Below are positions 9,128 to 17,067 of a DNA stretch of 64,000 nt, in pieces. The notes beneath the pieces were generated by a model. That model ran no database searches, was not told the origin of the DNA, and saw only the letters and a program-made list of their open reading frames with translations. The DNA is from Pedobacter polysacchareus (GTDB lineage Bacteria; Bacteroidota; Bacteroidia; Sphingobacteriales; Sphingobacteriaceae). Numbering within the stretch: the stretch's first letter is position 1; the number at the start of each line of letters is the position of its first letter. The translations under genes and the position numbers were made by a program. The DNA lies in contig NZ_JAHYSS010000006.1 in the NCBI RefSeq assembly GCF_019802255.1, positions 352,721-416,720 of the forward strand, read 5' to 3'.

Positions 9128-10071
9128 TTTACTTTTTCTGCGGTCAGTGGTTTTACATAAAAATCCTTAACGCACATAAAAGATTTGGCTCTCAAGCGCT
9201 CTCTGGGATCTATGGAAGAAGAGACAATAATGACATCCACAAAGATCTGATGTTCTTCCATCATCTGCAGAAATTTCCATCCATCGATTTCCGGCATGTG
9301 CAGGTCCAGCAGGATCAAATCAGGTTTATGCTCTTTAATGTATCCTAAAGCAATTTCTGGATGGTTAAATAAGGCTATTTTTTTCTCATGATACTGTTTC
9401 CGGATCAGCATTTGGTGCAGTCTGTTGGTGATTACATCATCATCTACGAGTACAATATGGTTGGTATCTGTCTTTTCTGTCAGCTCTGCAAAAAGGTCTT
9501 CATCCTCCTGTTTGTGCATCATGGAATTGAGCATTTTAATGATTCCATCCAGCTTTACGGCCTGCAGGTTAATGTCATTCAGCAACTGATTGATTTTAGC
9601 AACTTCAAAGCTCTCCAACTGCTGGTAATTGGTTAGGGTAGAAAGGCTAAGAATATTGGTGATCGGTGCCCTCAATTCATGGGAGGTGAGGTGAGAATAT
9701 TCTCCAAGCATTTTTAAAGAACCGGAACGATCGTTATCATTGACCAGCGTACATAATACCTGGTCTACCGCCCCTGCTTTAAACAAAGGGGTAAAAATAA
9801 TCTGAAGAAACAGATCGTTGGTATGCTCAATTCCAAATCGCTGTACAATGCTGAAACTTTGTCCGCCGAAACACCTGATCAGCAAACTTTGAAAATTCTT
9901 TCTGTATTTCTGTGTAATGATTTCCACAGCTGAGTCCCCAATTGAGGGAGATTTTAGCAGAAAGCCATCCAGGTAATCCTGTGCTTCCATTTTAAAAGAC
10001 ACCAGCTGGTAATTTTTATCTATGGTAAAAAACGAGCAGTCTGCAGCTTCGCAAATCCTTCTAATTGGCAT
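9109..10071 (-). CDS. PAS-like/HisKA/receiver protein lacking an ATPase domain
   Basis: 320 residues. Residues 1-110 look like a PAS-type sensor. A dimerisation/phosphoacceptor helix follows with H131 in SHLTSHELRAPITNIL, an excellent HisKA box. Instead of the expected HATPase_c domain (N, G1 and G2 boxes are all absent), the chain goes after about 65 residues straight into a receiver domain: acidic pocket VDDD at 209-212, phosphoacceptor D256 in DLILLDLHMPEIDGW, S284-S286 and K307. It therefore cannot autophosphorylate by itself. It could be phosphorylated by another kinase and pass phosphate on, or act as a decoy partner (inference). No membrane segment is seen. Its convergent neighbour is the polyprenyl synthase, and an XRE regulator is divergent from it. 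Confidence 0.88.
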   Translation of the reverse strand: MPIRRICEAADCSFFTIDKNYQLVSFKMEAQDYLDGFLLKSPSIGDSAVEIITQKYRKNFQSLLIRCFGGQSFSIVQRFGIEHTNDLFLQIIFTPLFKAGAVDQVLCTLVNDNDRSGSLKMLGEYSHLTSHELRAPITNILSLSTLTNYQQLESFEVAKINQLLNDINLQAVKLDGIIKMLNSMMHKQEDEDLFAELTEKTDTNHIVLVDDDVITNRLHQMLIRKQYHEKKIALFNHPEIALGYIKEHKPDLILLDLHMPEIDGWKFLQMMEEHQIFVDVIIVSSSIDPRERLRAKSFMCVKDFYVKPLTAEKVKQLLED

Positions 10072-10279
10072 ATTTTAAGTCTTTTAACGCACTTAATGAG
10101 TATAAACAGCCTATAAATACTTTCCTCTTGGTTTTCATTTATTAGCCTTAGCATTAACACAATTGAATTCTGTTTAGGATAAACGGGTACATAAACAGAT
10201 TATGGAGTCATAATTGCCTTATTTATCAAACAATTAACTCATTTGTAATCAACGCAAATCAACGAAATATATATTAGTT

Positions 10280-10633
10280 ATGCAAGAAATTCTATCAAAG
10301 AAGGATATTGGGGACAGGATTAAGGACTTGAGGGCTAAAAACGGTCATTCCCAGTCATTAATTGCGGAAGTTCTTAATTTATCAAGAAGTAATTATTCTC
10401 AAATAGAACTTGGAAATCAGTATCCTACCTTTCATACGCTACATAAACTGGCCAGGTATTATGGCAAGACCTACCATTGGCTAATTCATGGTGAAGAGGA
10501 GGAGCATTCAGCAGCAGGCTGTGAGACAGCAAACCAGATCATTCAGGAACTGGAGCAGGCCTTAAAGCAATTCAGCAGTACAGTAGATAAGTTAGCAAAG
10601 GAATTGGAAGTCCTGAAGGAGAAAGTCCACTAA
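10280..10633 (+). CDS. XRE/Cro-type helix-turn-helix regulator
   Basis: 117 residues. An HTH_3 domain occupies about 9-65 with the pattern SQSLIAEVLNLSRSNYSQIE, typical of Cro/C1-type recognition helices. A C-terminal stretch after about 80 (heptads of Leu/Val with Glu/Lys) looks like a coiled coil for dimerisation. Targets are unknown. It is divergent from the HisKA-receiver gene, and the 208-base spacer is AT-rich without an obvious promoter box. Confidence 0.87.
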   Translation: MQEILSKKDIGDRIKDLRAKNGHSQSLIAEVLNLSRSNYSQIELGNQYPTFHTLHKLARYYGKTYHWLIHGEEEEHSAAGCETANQIIQELEQALKQFSSTVDKLAKELEVLKEKVH

Positions 10634-10651
10634 AATAATCATTAAACAAAC

Positions 10652-10687
10652 AAAAAAGGGCCATCACATTACGTCATGGCCCTTTTT
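10652..10687. terminator. Bidirectional terminator between the XRE gene and rpmA
   Basis: AAAAAAGGGCCAT pairs with ATGGCCCTTTTT around a loop of about 11 bases. A-rich on one side and T-rich on the other, it can serve both converging genes. Confidence 0.88.
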
Positions 10688-10700
10688 AAATATTGTTCTA

Positions 10701-11084
10701 CTATTCTGCTTTTGCAGCAGCTTTCTTAGCAGGTGCTTTTTTAGCTGGAGCAGCTTCTTCCGTTGCAGGAGCGGCTACTTTTTCAGCTTTAGCAACTGGT
10801 GCTACTACTTCTTCTTCAGTAATTACTACTGGAAAAGGCAGGATAGAAACATAAGATTTGTTGTCTTGTTTCTTTTTGAAGATTACAGTACCATCAACTA
10901 AAGCGAATAAAGTATGGTCTTTACCAATACCTACTCCTTTATCTGGATGGTGTTTTGTACCGCGTTGGCGTACGATGATGTTTCCAGAGATTGCTACCTG
11001 TCCACCAAAGATTTTGATACCAAGGCGTTTACTATGCGATTCACGTCCGTTTCTCGAACTACCGGCTCCTTTTTTGTGTGCCAT
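10701..11084 (-). CDS. rpmA: 50S ribosomal protein L27 with C-terminal extension
   Basis: 127 residues. The first 85 or so are a standard L27: MAHKKGAGSSRNGRESHSKR, then GIKIFGGQ and GNIIVRQRGTKHHPG-type region (here KHHPDKGVGIGKD). L27 sits at the peptidyl-transferase centre with its N-terminus near the tRNA ends. Unlike the usual length of about 85, this protein continues with about 40 residues rich in Ala, Lys, Pro and Glu (AAPAKKAPAKKAAAKAE at the end), likely disordered. It follows rplU by 57 bases in the conserved rplU-rpmA operon. Confidence 0.97.
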   Translation of the reverse strand: MAHKKGAGSSRNGRESHSKRLGIKIFGGQVAISGNIIVRQRGTKHHPDKGVGIGKDHTLFALVDGTVIFKKKQDNKSYVSILPFPVVITEEEVVAPVAKAEKVAAPATEEAAPAKKAPAKKAAAKAE

Positions 11085-11141
11085 GATTTATATTTTATGA
11101 ACTACCTGATGATCTGGTAACTCGTTTTGTTTAACAATTAA

Positions 11142-11453
11142 TTATAAACTGATACCAGAGATCTGGATTTTAGTGAAGTACTGGCGGTGACCATTTTTCT
11201 TTTTGTAACCTTTTCTACGTTTCTTTTTGAAAACGATTACTTTATCACCTTTTAAATGAGACACGATCTTAGCTGAAACCGAAGCGCCTTTCAAAGTAGG
11301 AGCACCTACAAGAATTTTACCATCTTCTTCAACCAACAATACATTGTCAAATTCAATACTAGCGCCTTCATCTCCTTGCAAACGGTGTACAAAAAGGTGC
11401 TGGTCTTTTGCAACTTTGAATTGCTGTCCTGCTATATTTACTATTGCGTACAT
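11142..11453 (-). CDS. rplU: 50S ribosomal protein L21
   Basis: 103 residues, the normal length for L21. It begins MYAIVNIAGQQFKVAKD and ends with the conserved basic block KKKRRKGYKKKNGHRQ and then FTKIQISGI, which binds 23S rRNA. First gene of the rplU-rpmA pair, preceded by a consensus -7 box at 11501-11508. Confidence 0.97.
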   Translation of the reverse strand: MYAIVNIAGQQFKVAKDQHLFVHRLQGDEGASIEFDNVLLVEEDGKILVGAPTLKGASVSAKIVSHLKGDKVIVFKKKRRKGYKKKNGHRQYFTKIQISGISL

Positions 11454-11500
11454 TGTTAAATAATTATTATTTTAAACTGTTTATTTTTTTTATCGAGGTG

Positions 11501-11508
11501 CAAATATA
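11501..11508 (-). promoter_or_regulatory. -7 element of the rplU-rpmA promoter
   Basis: Read on the minus strand this is TATATTTG, a perfect TAnnTTTG box, 48 bases before the rplU ATG. A TTA-type sequence lies at about the -33 distance but is not a clear match. Confidence 0.6.
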
Positions 11509-11537
11509 GAATTAATTATTTTAAATCCATAACAGAT

Positions 11538-12050
11538 TTACTTTTTCTTTCCATACCTTTCTTCTGCGTCATTGATACTCTGTGACACAAGGGTTTTCAT
11601 TTGCTCTGCCAGCCCTTTTAATTTAGGGATTTCATTGTAATCCGTCAGGTAAATCACCTTTTTAGATTTTTTCTTGTAATTGAATGTAATCTCATAGCGC
11701 AATGCCTTATTAGAATCCAGGTTGGTTCCCTGGTTGGCAATTACATCCGGAAAATTCCAAAAACCAATCTCCGCAGCTTTACTGTGTAAATAAAGCATGT
11801 CATTGTGACGAAGCTTTACATTTGTTTTGATCACTGAGTCTCTCCCATCTACATACTGATAATCCCCTGTTTCGGAATTATAAGTGTTCTCCAGATTATT
11901 GCCTACGCCCCATTTGTATTCAATAGATTTGAATTCAGTAGATTTAAAAGGCGCATTACGAAACATTGGCGTATAATAGATGACACAATAGGCCAGGAAA
12001 GGGACGACAATGGTGAATAATAGGAAGATTTTCTTCGCGTTTGTACTCAT
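11538..12050 (-). CDS. Membrane-anchored protein of unknown function
   Basis: 170 residues. One hydrophobic segment at about 8-26 (FLLFTIVVPFLAYCVIYY) anchors it, with the rest probably periplasmic. The soluble part is beta-rich with charged patches and no motif I recognise. It starts 33 bases after the symporter stop, so the two are probably co-transcribed. A link in function is only suggested by position. Confidence 0.72.
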   Translation of the reverse strand: MSTNAKKIFLLFTIVVPFLAYCVIYYTPMFRNAPFKSTEFKSIEYKWGVGNNLENTYNSETGDYQYVDGRDSVIKTNVKLRHNDMLYLHSKAAEIGFWNFPDVIANQGTNLDSNKALRYEITFNYKKKSKKVIYLTDYNEIPKLKGLAEQMKTLVSQSINDAEERYGKKK

Positions 12051-12083
12051 GTTATATATGGTAATTATTGATGTGTTTATAAA

Positions 12084-13469
12084 TTAGTCGAGGGGCTCAG
12101 TAAGCTCACCTTCCCATTTGCTGACTACGGCTGTGGCGATACTATTTCCAACTACGTTAGTTGCAGATCTACCCATATCCAATAATGGATCGATACCGAT
12201 CAATAAAGCCAATCCTGCTTCCGGAATGTTAAAGGTGGCAATTGTTCCTGCAATCACGACCAAAGAGGCTCTAGGCACGCCCGCTATCCCTTTACTGGTC
12301 AGCATCAGAATCAATAGCATCGTAATCTGCTGCTCAAAAGACAAATGAATGCCATAAGATTGTGCAATAAACAAAGAAGCAAAAGTCATATACAGCATTG
12401 ATCCATCCAGGTTAAAGGAATAACCCAACGGCAATACAAAACTTACAATTTTATCTTTACAGCCAAAACGTTCCAGCTGAAGCATGGTTTTAGGATAGGC
12501 AGCTTCACTGCTGGCGGTACTAAAAGCAAGCAATACTGGTTCTTTCATTCTGTTCATCAGGTTAAATACCCTACCTTTAAGAATGGTCCAGCCGATCAAA
12601 ATCAAGACCACCCATAGCAGGAACATACTGCCATAAAATTCTCCGATGAATATAGCGTAGGTAGACAATACACTTAAACCTTGCTTAGCCACAATCGCAG
12701 CCATGGCACCAAATACAGCGAATGGCGCAAAATTCATCACATAACCGGTTACTTTAAGGATCACATGTGCGACCGCGTCGAAGAATTTAATGATGATCTG
12801 ACCTTTCTCTCCTATAGCAGCTGTTGCTACCCCGAAGAACAGGGAGAACACCACAATTTGCAGGATTTCATTGGTTGCCATCGCCTCTGTCATACTTTTA
12901 GGGACAATGTGCGAGATGAAATCTTTCATGGAAAGTGCGACTTTATGAATCCCGGTATCCGCATTTGCAGGAGGTAAAGGTAAATTCATCGCCAACCCTG
13001 GTTCAAAAATATTGACCATGATCATTCCGAGAATCAGTGATAATAAAGACGCGCTCATGAACCATAACATGGTTTTACCCCCAATACGGCCTACCGCTTT
13101 AATGTCACCCACTTTTGCTACGCCAACCACCAGGGTAGAGAAAACAAGGGGGGCAACGATCATTTTGATCAGTCTCAAAAAGATATCACTTAGTAAAGTC
13201 AGTGGCTCTAATGCCTTCTCTCTCACTTTTTCCGCTTCTGCTCTTGCTTTAGTAGCGACTACCTTTTGCGTTTTCAGTTCTGCATATTGCTGTACAGTTG
13301 TGTCTTTAACGCTGAGCAATTTTACTTCAACATTTTTGAGCTGAGTTTCTGATTTGGCAATGTTTTCATTGTAATCTTTAAATGAAGAGACATTTAAATA
13401 ATATCCTAATCCAACACCTAATACCAAGGCTAGAAAAATGAAAAATGTTAACTTATTATTTTTTGACAT
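12084..13469 (-). CDS. Dicarboxylate/amino acid:cation symporter (GltP/DctA family)
   Basis: 461 residues of the DAACS family. Hallmarks: the serine-rich loop FSTASSEAAYPKTMLQLERFG, then FNLDGSMLYMTFASLFIAQ, GIAGVPRASLVVIAGT and near the end DPLLDMGRSATNVVGNSIA. These form the hairpin loops and binding site that carry glutamate, aspartate or C4-dicarboxylates with Na+ or H+. Odd feature: between the first membrane helix (8-25) and FLRLIKMIVAPLVF (about 96-110) there is a charged, heptad-rich stretch of about 60 residues, much longer than the usual short loop and apparently a periplasmic coiled coil. Exact substrate unknown. Confidence 0.93.
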   Translation of the reverse strand: MSKNNKLTFFIFLALVLGVGLGYYLNVSSFKDYNENIAKSETQLKNVEVKLLSVKDTTVQQYAELKTQKVVATKARAEAEKVREKALEPLTLLSDIFLRLIKMIVAPLVFSTLVVGVAKVGDIKAVGRIGGKTMLWFMSASLLSLILGMIMVNIFEPGLAMNLPLPPANADTGIHKVALSMKDFISHIVPKSMTEAMATNEILQIVVFSLFFGVATAAIGEKGQIIIKFFDAVAHVILKVTGYVMNFAPFAVFGAMAAIVAKQGLSVLSTYAIFIGEFYGSMFLLWVVLILIGWTILKGRVFNLMNRMKEPVLLAFSTASSEAAYPKTMLQLERFGCKDKIVSFVLPLGYSFNLDGSMLYMTFASLFIAQSYGIHLSFEQQITMLLILMLTSKGIAGVPRASLVVIAGTIATFNIPEAGLALLIGIDPLLDMGRSATNVVGNSIATAVVSKWEGELTEPLD

Positions 13470-13616
13470 ACTAACTTTTAAAGTATTTATACAGTTTGTA
13501 AAACTACAACAATTACTTTATTCTCTAAATAATATTACCAAAGCAACTAATTTTATACATTCAACTTGTAACAAAAAGCTATATTTTTATCTAACCAAAT
13601 AATAAAAAGACGCATA

Positions 13617-14114
13617 TTGAAAGAGAAAGACCTGTTATTTAAGCAAATCTTCGACACCAATTCCAAGAAAATATTCCATCTTTGTTACGGTTATACGGGC
13701 GATCAAGACGCTGCAAATGACCTGCTTCAGGAGACTTTTCTTAAGGTTTGGCAGAACCTGGACAAGTTCCGGAATAAGTCGCTGATCTCCACCTGGATTT
13801 ATAGAATTGCAGTAAACACTTGCCTTACCTATTTGAGGTCGGAAAAGCGTCAGGCAAAAGACGAACTCACAGAAAACATCATTGAGACCCGTCCAGAAGA
13901 GTTATCTGAAAAGAACGAGCAGGTCGCATTACTTTATAAATCGATCTCTCAACTGGAAGAAAACGACCGTTTAATCATTACTATGGTATTGGATGAATTG
14001 CCATATCATGAGATTGCGGACATCTCAGGAATCAGCGAGGGGAACCTGAGGGTAAAAATCCACCGCATAAAATTAAAACTTACAGAATTATACAATCAGC
14101 ATGCAAGAATTTGA
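13617..14114 (+). CDS. RNA polymerase ECF sigma factor
   Basis: 165 residues with a TTG start at 13617; there is no ATG nearby, and ATA precedes it in frame. Sigma2 region at about 10-76 includes DLLQETFLKVWQNL and FRNKSLISTWIYRIAVNTC; sigma4 at about 108-160 includes the YHEIADISGISEGNLRVKIH helix-turn-helix. It redirects RNA polymerase to a small regulon. The next gene overlaps it by 14 bases and encodes a membrane protein, an arrangement typical of an ECF sigma factor with its membrane partner. Confidence 0.92.
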   Translation: MKEKDLLFKQIFDTNSKKIFHLCYGYTGDQDAANDLLQETFLKVWQNLDKFRNKSLISTWIYRIAVNTCLTYLRSEKRQAKDELTENIIETRPEELSEKNEQVALLYKSISQLEENDRLIITMVLDELPYHEIADISGISEGNLRVKIHRIKLKLTELYNQHARI

Positions 14115-14700
14115 TCAGATACAATCGCTTTGGCAATCCCATACTGTAGCAGTTAAACTATCTTCAGATGAGATGCTGGCACAGGCAAAAAAGGAAGTAA
14201 ATTCCATACGCAGACGGTCGATCTTAAACATCGCAGGTATGGGCATTTCTTTTCTTGCTGTGGCAAGTTTATGGGTATTTTTTGATTTTCAATCCTGGAC
14301 TACAGATGCCGGAATTGCAGTGGTGCTTCTGGCTATTGCCGCCTCTATATTTATGTTATATAAAGGTCACCTCTTAATTTCTAAAAATGATTTCACTACC
14401 CACCCGAATGAGTTTCTGAACCGATTGAAACAGTATCAGCTCAGCAGATTCAGCCTTTACCATCAGATGTACTGGATTTATACCGCTGCCCTGAGTATTG
14501 GTTCGGCACTATACCTCATTGAAATCGTGACTTATATGCCACTGTGGGCACAGGTACTCATCGTTCTTTTCACTACGCTATGGATGGTGTTTTGTTCCAC
14601 ACTCGTGAGAAAAGCAGTCATTAAAAAGGACAAAGAAAGAATTTCTTTATTAATTGAGAAGTTCGAACGTTTAGGAAATCAGTTTCAGGAACAGCCTTAA
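14101..14700 (+). CDS. Membrane protein, probable anti-sigma partner
   Basis: 199 residues. A cytoplasmic N-terminus of about 40 residues (MQEFDQIQSLWQSH) precedes about four membrane segments (about 42-60, 66-83, 122-140 and 145-165) and a charged C-terminal tail. The overlap with the upstream ECF sigma gene suggests translational coupling and a role as its membrane-bound regulator. No zinc-binding ZAS motif (HxxxCxxC) is seen, so the anti-sigma role is inferred from context and topology only. Confidence 0.72.
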   Translation: MQEFDQIQSLWQSHTVAVKLSSDEMLAQAKKEVNSIRRRSILNIAGMGISFLAVASLWVFFDFQSWTTDAGIAVVLLAIAASIFMLYKGHLLISKNDFTTHPNEFLNRLKQYQLSRFSLYHQMYWIYTAALSIGSALYLIEIVTYMPLWAQVLIVLFTTLWMVFCSTLVRKAVIKKDKERISLLIEKFERLGNQFQEQP

Positions 14701-14720
14701 CTGGCTTCAATTTAGCCAGG

Positions 14721-14755
14721 AAAAAAGGAGCTATTCAAATGGCTCCTTTTTTTTT
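14721..14755 (+). terminator. Terminator of the ECF sigma operon
   Basis: AAAAAAGGAGC pairs with GCTCCTTTTTT around a 10-base loop, ending in a run of nine or more T, 20 bases after the stop. Confidence 0.9.
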
Positions 14756-14970
14756 AATTTAGCATAGCTTGTTTCATTTACATTAGTTGAGCTTGGCTGA
14801 ACTTGTCACTATTTCTGACAGACCTTTAAGTATGCTCTAGCAGGGGGCTGCTAGGGCCTTGTAGGGCCTGCTCCCCTACCAGAGCTCAGCTAAAAACCTG
14901 CTACCTCTGTACATGAACCGAGGAGTGCCAAATGACATCATCAACTTCATCCCAGGAAAATTAAGACACA
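14756..14970. other. Intergenic stretch with a GC-rich imperfect inverted repeat
   Basis: Part of a 408-base gap without a gene. Most of it is unremarkable, but 14834-14885 is strikingly GC-rich: GCTCT (14834-14838) and AGAGC (14881-14885) bracket AGGGG/CCCCT and an alternative AGCAGG/CCTGCT pairing, with TAGGGCCT repeated directly inside. It could fold into an RNA hairpin or be the relic of a mobile repeat. No reading frame here looks coding. Confidence 0.35.
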
Positions 14971-15003
14971 AAAAAAGTCAGCTCCATTACGAAGTTGACT
15001 TTT
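14971..15003. terminator. Terminator-like hairpin downstream of the NTF2-like gene
   Basis: AAAAGTCAGCT pairs with AGTTGACTTTT (with G-T pairs) around a short loop, with A-rich and T-rich ends. It could end minus-strand transcription from the gene whose stop is at 15109. Confidence 0.6.
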
Positions 15004-15108
15004 CCTTTTATTAACTAACCCAAATTTAAATCATCCGAAATTATATCTGGATTTCCTACTCCAAATATAGATAGGAATCAAAATCCCTGATAAGCGAAAA
15101 TCACCAAG

Positions 15109-15564
15109 TTAACTATTTTCGTTAAATCTATTCACTTGTGTAATTTCCCAAAGACCTTCATCTCCACGTTCAATGGTAATGTAATTGCGTTGTACAAACA
15201 GGGGGAATTTAAGATCTACGCGTACTACAGTCAGCGTGTTACTGCTGGATACAATTTCATAGTCCGATTCGCAGTTCAGGTCTGTTTTACCAATTTTTTT
15301 ATAAAATGAAACCAATTGCTGTTTGGAGTGCTTTCCTATTTTTTTTCCCAGGCATACACACACTTTTGCATTATCGCTCAATATTAAATTAAGCAGTTTG
15401 GCATCCATGTGCGTGCTTGCATCAATGAATGCATTTACAACTGTAAGGGGTTTACTATTTACTGTTTTTTTGAGCAGTCGATCATCATTATTCAGCGGGC
15501 GACTGGAGCCGAATGTGCTGCCGATAAAAAGCATCAGAAAGCACGTAAATAAAATCTTTTTCAT
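15109..15564 (-). CDS. Secreted NTF2/SnoaL-like protein
   Basis: 151 residues. A signal peptide covers about 1-20 (MKKILFTCFLMLFIGSTFGS). The mature part fits the NTF2-like cone fold: an early helix VNAFIDASTHMDAKLLNLIL, a middle KKIGKHSKQQLVSFYKKIG, and C-terminal strands ending WEITQVNRF. Such domains serve as enzymes or ligand binders; no catalytic residues can be assigned. Cys residues at the VCVCLG stretch are notable for a secreted protein. It stands alone between hairpins and the AraC-VOC pair. Confidence 0.72.
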   Translation of the reverse strand: MKKILFTCFLMLFIGSTFGSSRPLNNDDRLLKKTVNSKPLTVVNAFIDASTHMDAKLLNLILSDNAKVCVCLGKKIGKHSKQQLVSFYKKIGKTDLNCESDYEIVSSSNTLTVVRVDLKFPLFVQRNYITIERGDEGLWEITQVNRFNENS

Positions 15565-15648
15565 GAGCAGTTTTTTTTATTAAAAATAACCCAATAGACT
15601 GATTACCAATGTGCTAAAAACACTTTTTAATAAAAACCGCAAGAAAAA

Positions 15649-16506
15649 CTAGCGATATTGACCGGGAGTGATGTGGAAAGAATTTCTAAAAAGCCGAATG
15701 AAAGAACTCGGGCATTCAAAACCTACGATATCTACAATTTCATTGACTGGATAGTCAGTATGTTTTAGAAAATATTTGGCCTGACGCAACCTGATGCTGG
15801 TCAGAAATTGATGCGGTGATTGATGATAGGCTTGTTTAAAAGTTCTCAGAAAATGGTTGACCGAAAGACAGGCAATCCTGGCGATCTCTTCTAAACAAAT
15901 ATTTTTATTATAGTTACTGATGATGTAATCTCTTGCGATACTCAGCCTTCTCAGAATTTCCGATTTGGTCGTATGGCTTAGAAATTTCAAAGAAGCTTCT
16001 CTGTTTACGACTTCCGCATCATAGAGGGCGTAATAATTAACCAGGCAATGTTCAAGATAAGTATTCAGTAATAAATTATCCGTATTCCCTTGTTCGACCT
16101 GCTTTTTCAGGTTCAGGAGGTTAAATTTCATATCTCCCTGCAGTGGATAAATGGCTTCAACAAAAACAGGAGCGATTCGTTGGTTGGCTTCAGGCTCATC
16201 TAATAAAAGCCCATCCTTTGCGGTTCTGGAATACTCAAAATCAATCACAAAATCAGGATCGAAAAGTACAGACATAGAATCGACTTTCACCGAAGAATCA
16301 ATTTTTCTGGAGTAGGCAGTATCCTGGTTCAAAAAGATAAAATTTCCTGAGTAAAGATTCAATTCCCGATTGGCAATTGTATACGCTGCAGCCCCATTAA
16401 AGATCATCTGAATGGCATACTTCCCTGTTGTAAGCGGAGAATTTGCCTCATAAACAGATTCCATAATGACCTCATTCTTATCGACCAATATTTTCTGAAA
16501 CCTCAT
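15649..16506 (-). CDS. AraC family transcriptional regulator
   Basis: 285 residues. The N-terminal 160 or so form an effector/dimerisation domain with a short cupin-like pattern. The C-terminal 100 residues hold the double helix-turn-helix: ICLEEIARIACLSVNHFLRTF and then YPVNEIVDIVGFECPSSFIRLFR ending TPGQYR, which is diagnostic of AraC/XylS. It follows the VOC gene by 11 bases and is probably co-transcribed, so it may respond to the VOC protein's substrate. The divergent kinase promoter region carries a pair of repeats that could be its operators (inference). Confidence 0.92.
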   Translation of the reverse strand: MRFQKILVDKNEVIMESVYEANSPLTTGKYAIQMIFNGAAAYTIANRELNLYSGNFIFLNQDTAYSRKIDSSVKVDSMSVLFDPDFVIDFEYSRTAKDGLLLDEPEANQRIAPVFVEAIYPLQGDMKFNLLNLKKQVEQGNTDNLLLNTYLEHCLVNYYALYDAEVVNREASLKFLSHTTKSEILRRLSIARDYIISNYNKNICLEEIARIACLSVNHFLRTFKQAYHQSPHQFLTSIRLRQAKYFLKHTDYPVNEIVDIVGFECPSSFIRLFRNSFHITPGQYR

Positions 16507-16517
16507 TTCCTTTTAAT

Positions 16518-16895
16518 TTAAGCATCTGTATAATCTCTTTCCTCTAATAACAAAATATGATTTCCTGAAGGATCAAAAAACTCACATGAAAGTCCTTTTG
16601 TCCGGTACATTGGCATGGAGAACATCTCTATACCTTCCCTTTTGAGCTTGCAAAAATCCCGCAGGCAATCATCTGTATAAATTACTGTAGGTTCAGTTTC
16701 AGGTTCAAAATGTTTCACCAGCATTAAACGATGGCCATTAAACATTTTCAGCACTGGACAATTTATCCCCGCAACCAACAAATCCTCCTCCTTTTTCAGA
16801 TCCAGCTGCTCCATAAAAAAAGCAGTTGCTAATGAAATGTCTCTTACAAAAATGACCTGGTAATTTAACTCATCAGTCATCATAGGAAATAGCAT
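16518..16895 (-). CDS. VOC (glyoxalase/bleomycin-resistance) superfamily protein
   Basis: 125 residues from the ATG at 16895; an in-frame TTG at 16922 is a weaker alternative, and a second ATG lies four residues in. A single pair of beta-alpha-beta-beta-beta modules is visible: YQVIFVRDISLATAFFMEQL at the front and CEFFDPSGNHILLLEE at the end, the latter the usual metal-side strand of VOC proteins. Metal ligands and substrate cannot be fixed. First gene of the pair with the AraC regulator. Confidence 0.8.
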   Translation of the reverse strand: MLFPMMTDELNYQVIFVRDISLATAFFMEQLDLKKEEDLLVAGINCPVLKMFNGHRLMLVKHFEPETEPTVIYTDDCLRDFCKLKREGIEMFSMPMYRTKGLSCEFFDPSGNHILLLEERDYTDA

Positions 16896-16950
16896 GTTCG
16901 TTTTTAATAATTTATTCAACAAATTTAAGCTTCGAAAATCATCATCTGTT

Positions 16951-17010
16951 CCCCCTTGAGGGGGTATATTTCTCCCATTGCAAAAAAATCACCCTTATGG
17001 GGGTATTTTT
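16951..17010. promoter_or_regulatory. Pair of GGGGGTAT-type palindromic repeats, possible operators
   Basis: Two related 20-base units lie in direct orientation 39 bases apart: CCCCTTGAGGGGGTATATTT (16952-16971) and ACCCTTATGGGGGTATTTTT (16991-17010), identical at 16 of 20 positions. Each has an internal C-run/G-run dyad. They sit in the divergent spacer between the VOC-AraC pair and the sensor kinase gene, a natural place for operators of the LuxR-type or AraC regulator encoded on either side. Confidence 0.5.
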
Positions 17011-17036
17011 TAATTCTCTAACTATAAATATATTTA

Positions 17037-17064
17037 CGGTGGTTTAAACCATCAATTCCCACCG
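17037..17064 (+). promoter_or_regulatory. Stem-loop just before the kinase start codon
   Basis: CGGTGG (17037-17042) pairs with CCACCG (17059-17064), enclosing the palindrome GGTTTAAACC, three bases before the GTG start at 17068. If transcribed it could mask the translation start. A near-consensus TATATTTA lies at 17029-17036. Confidence 0.4.
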
Positions 17065-17067
17065 ATA

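Noticed and set aside
14913..15014. 33-codon plus-strand frame in the spacer
   Set aside because: Overlaps a terminator-like hairpin and has no recognisable content.
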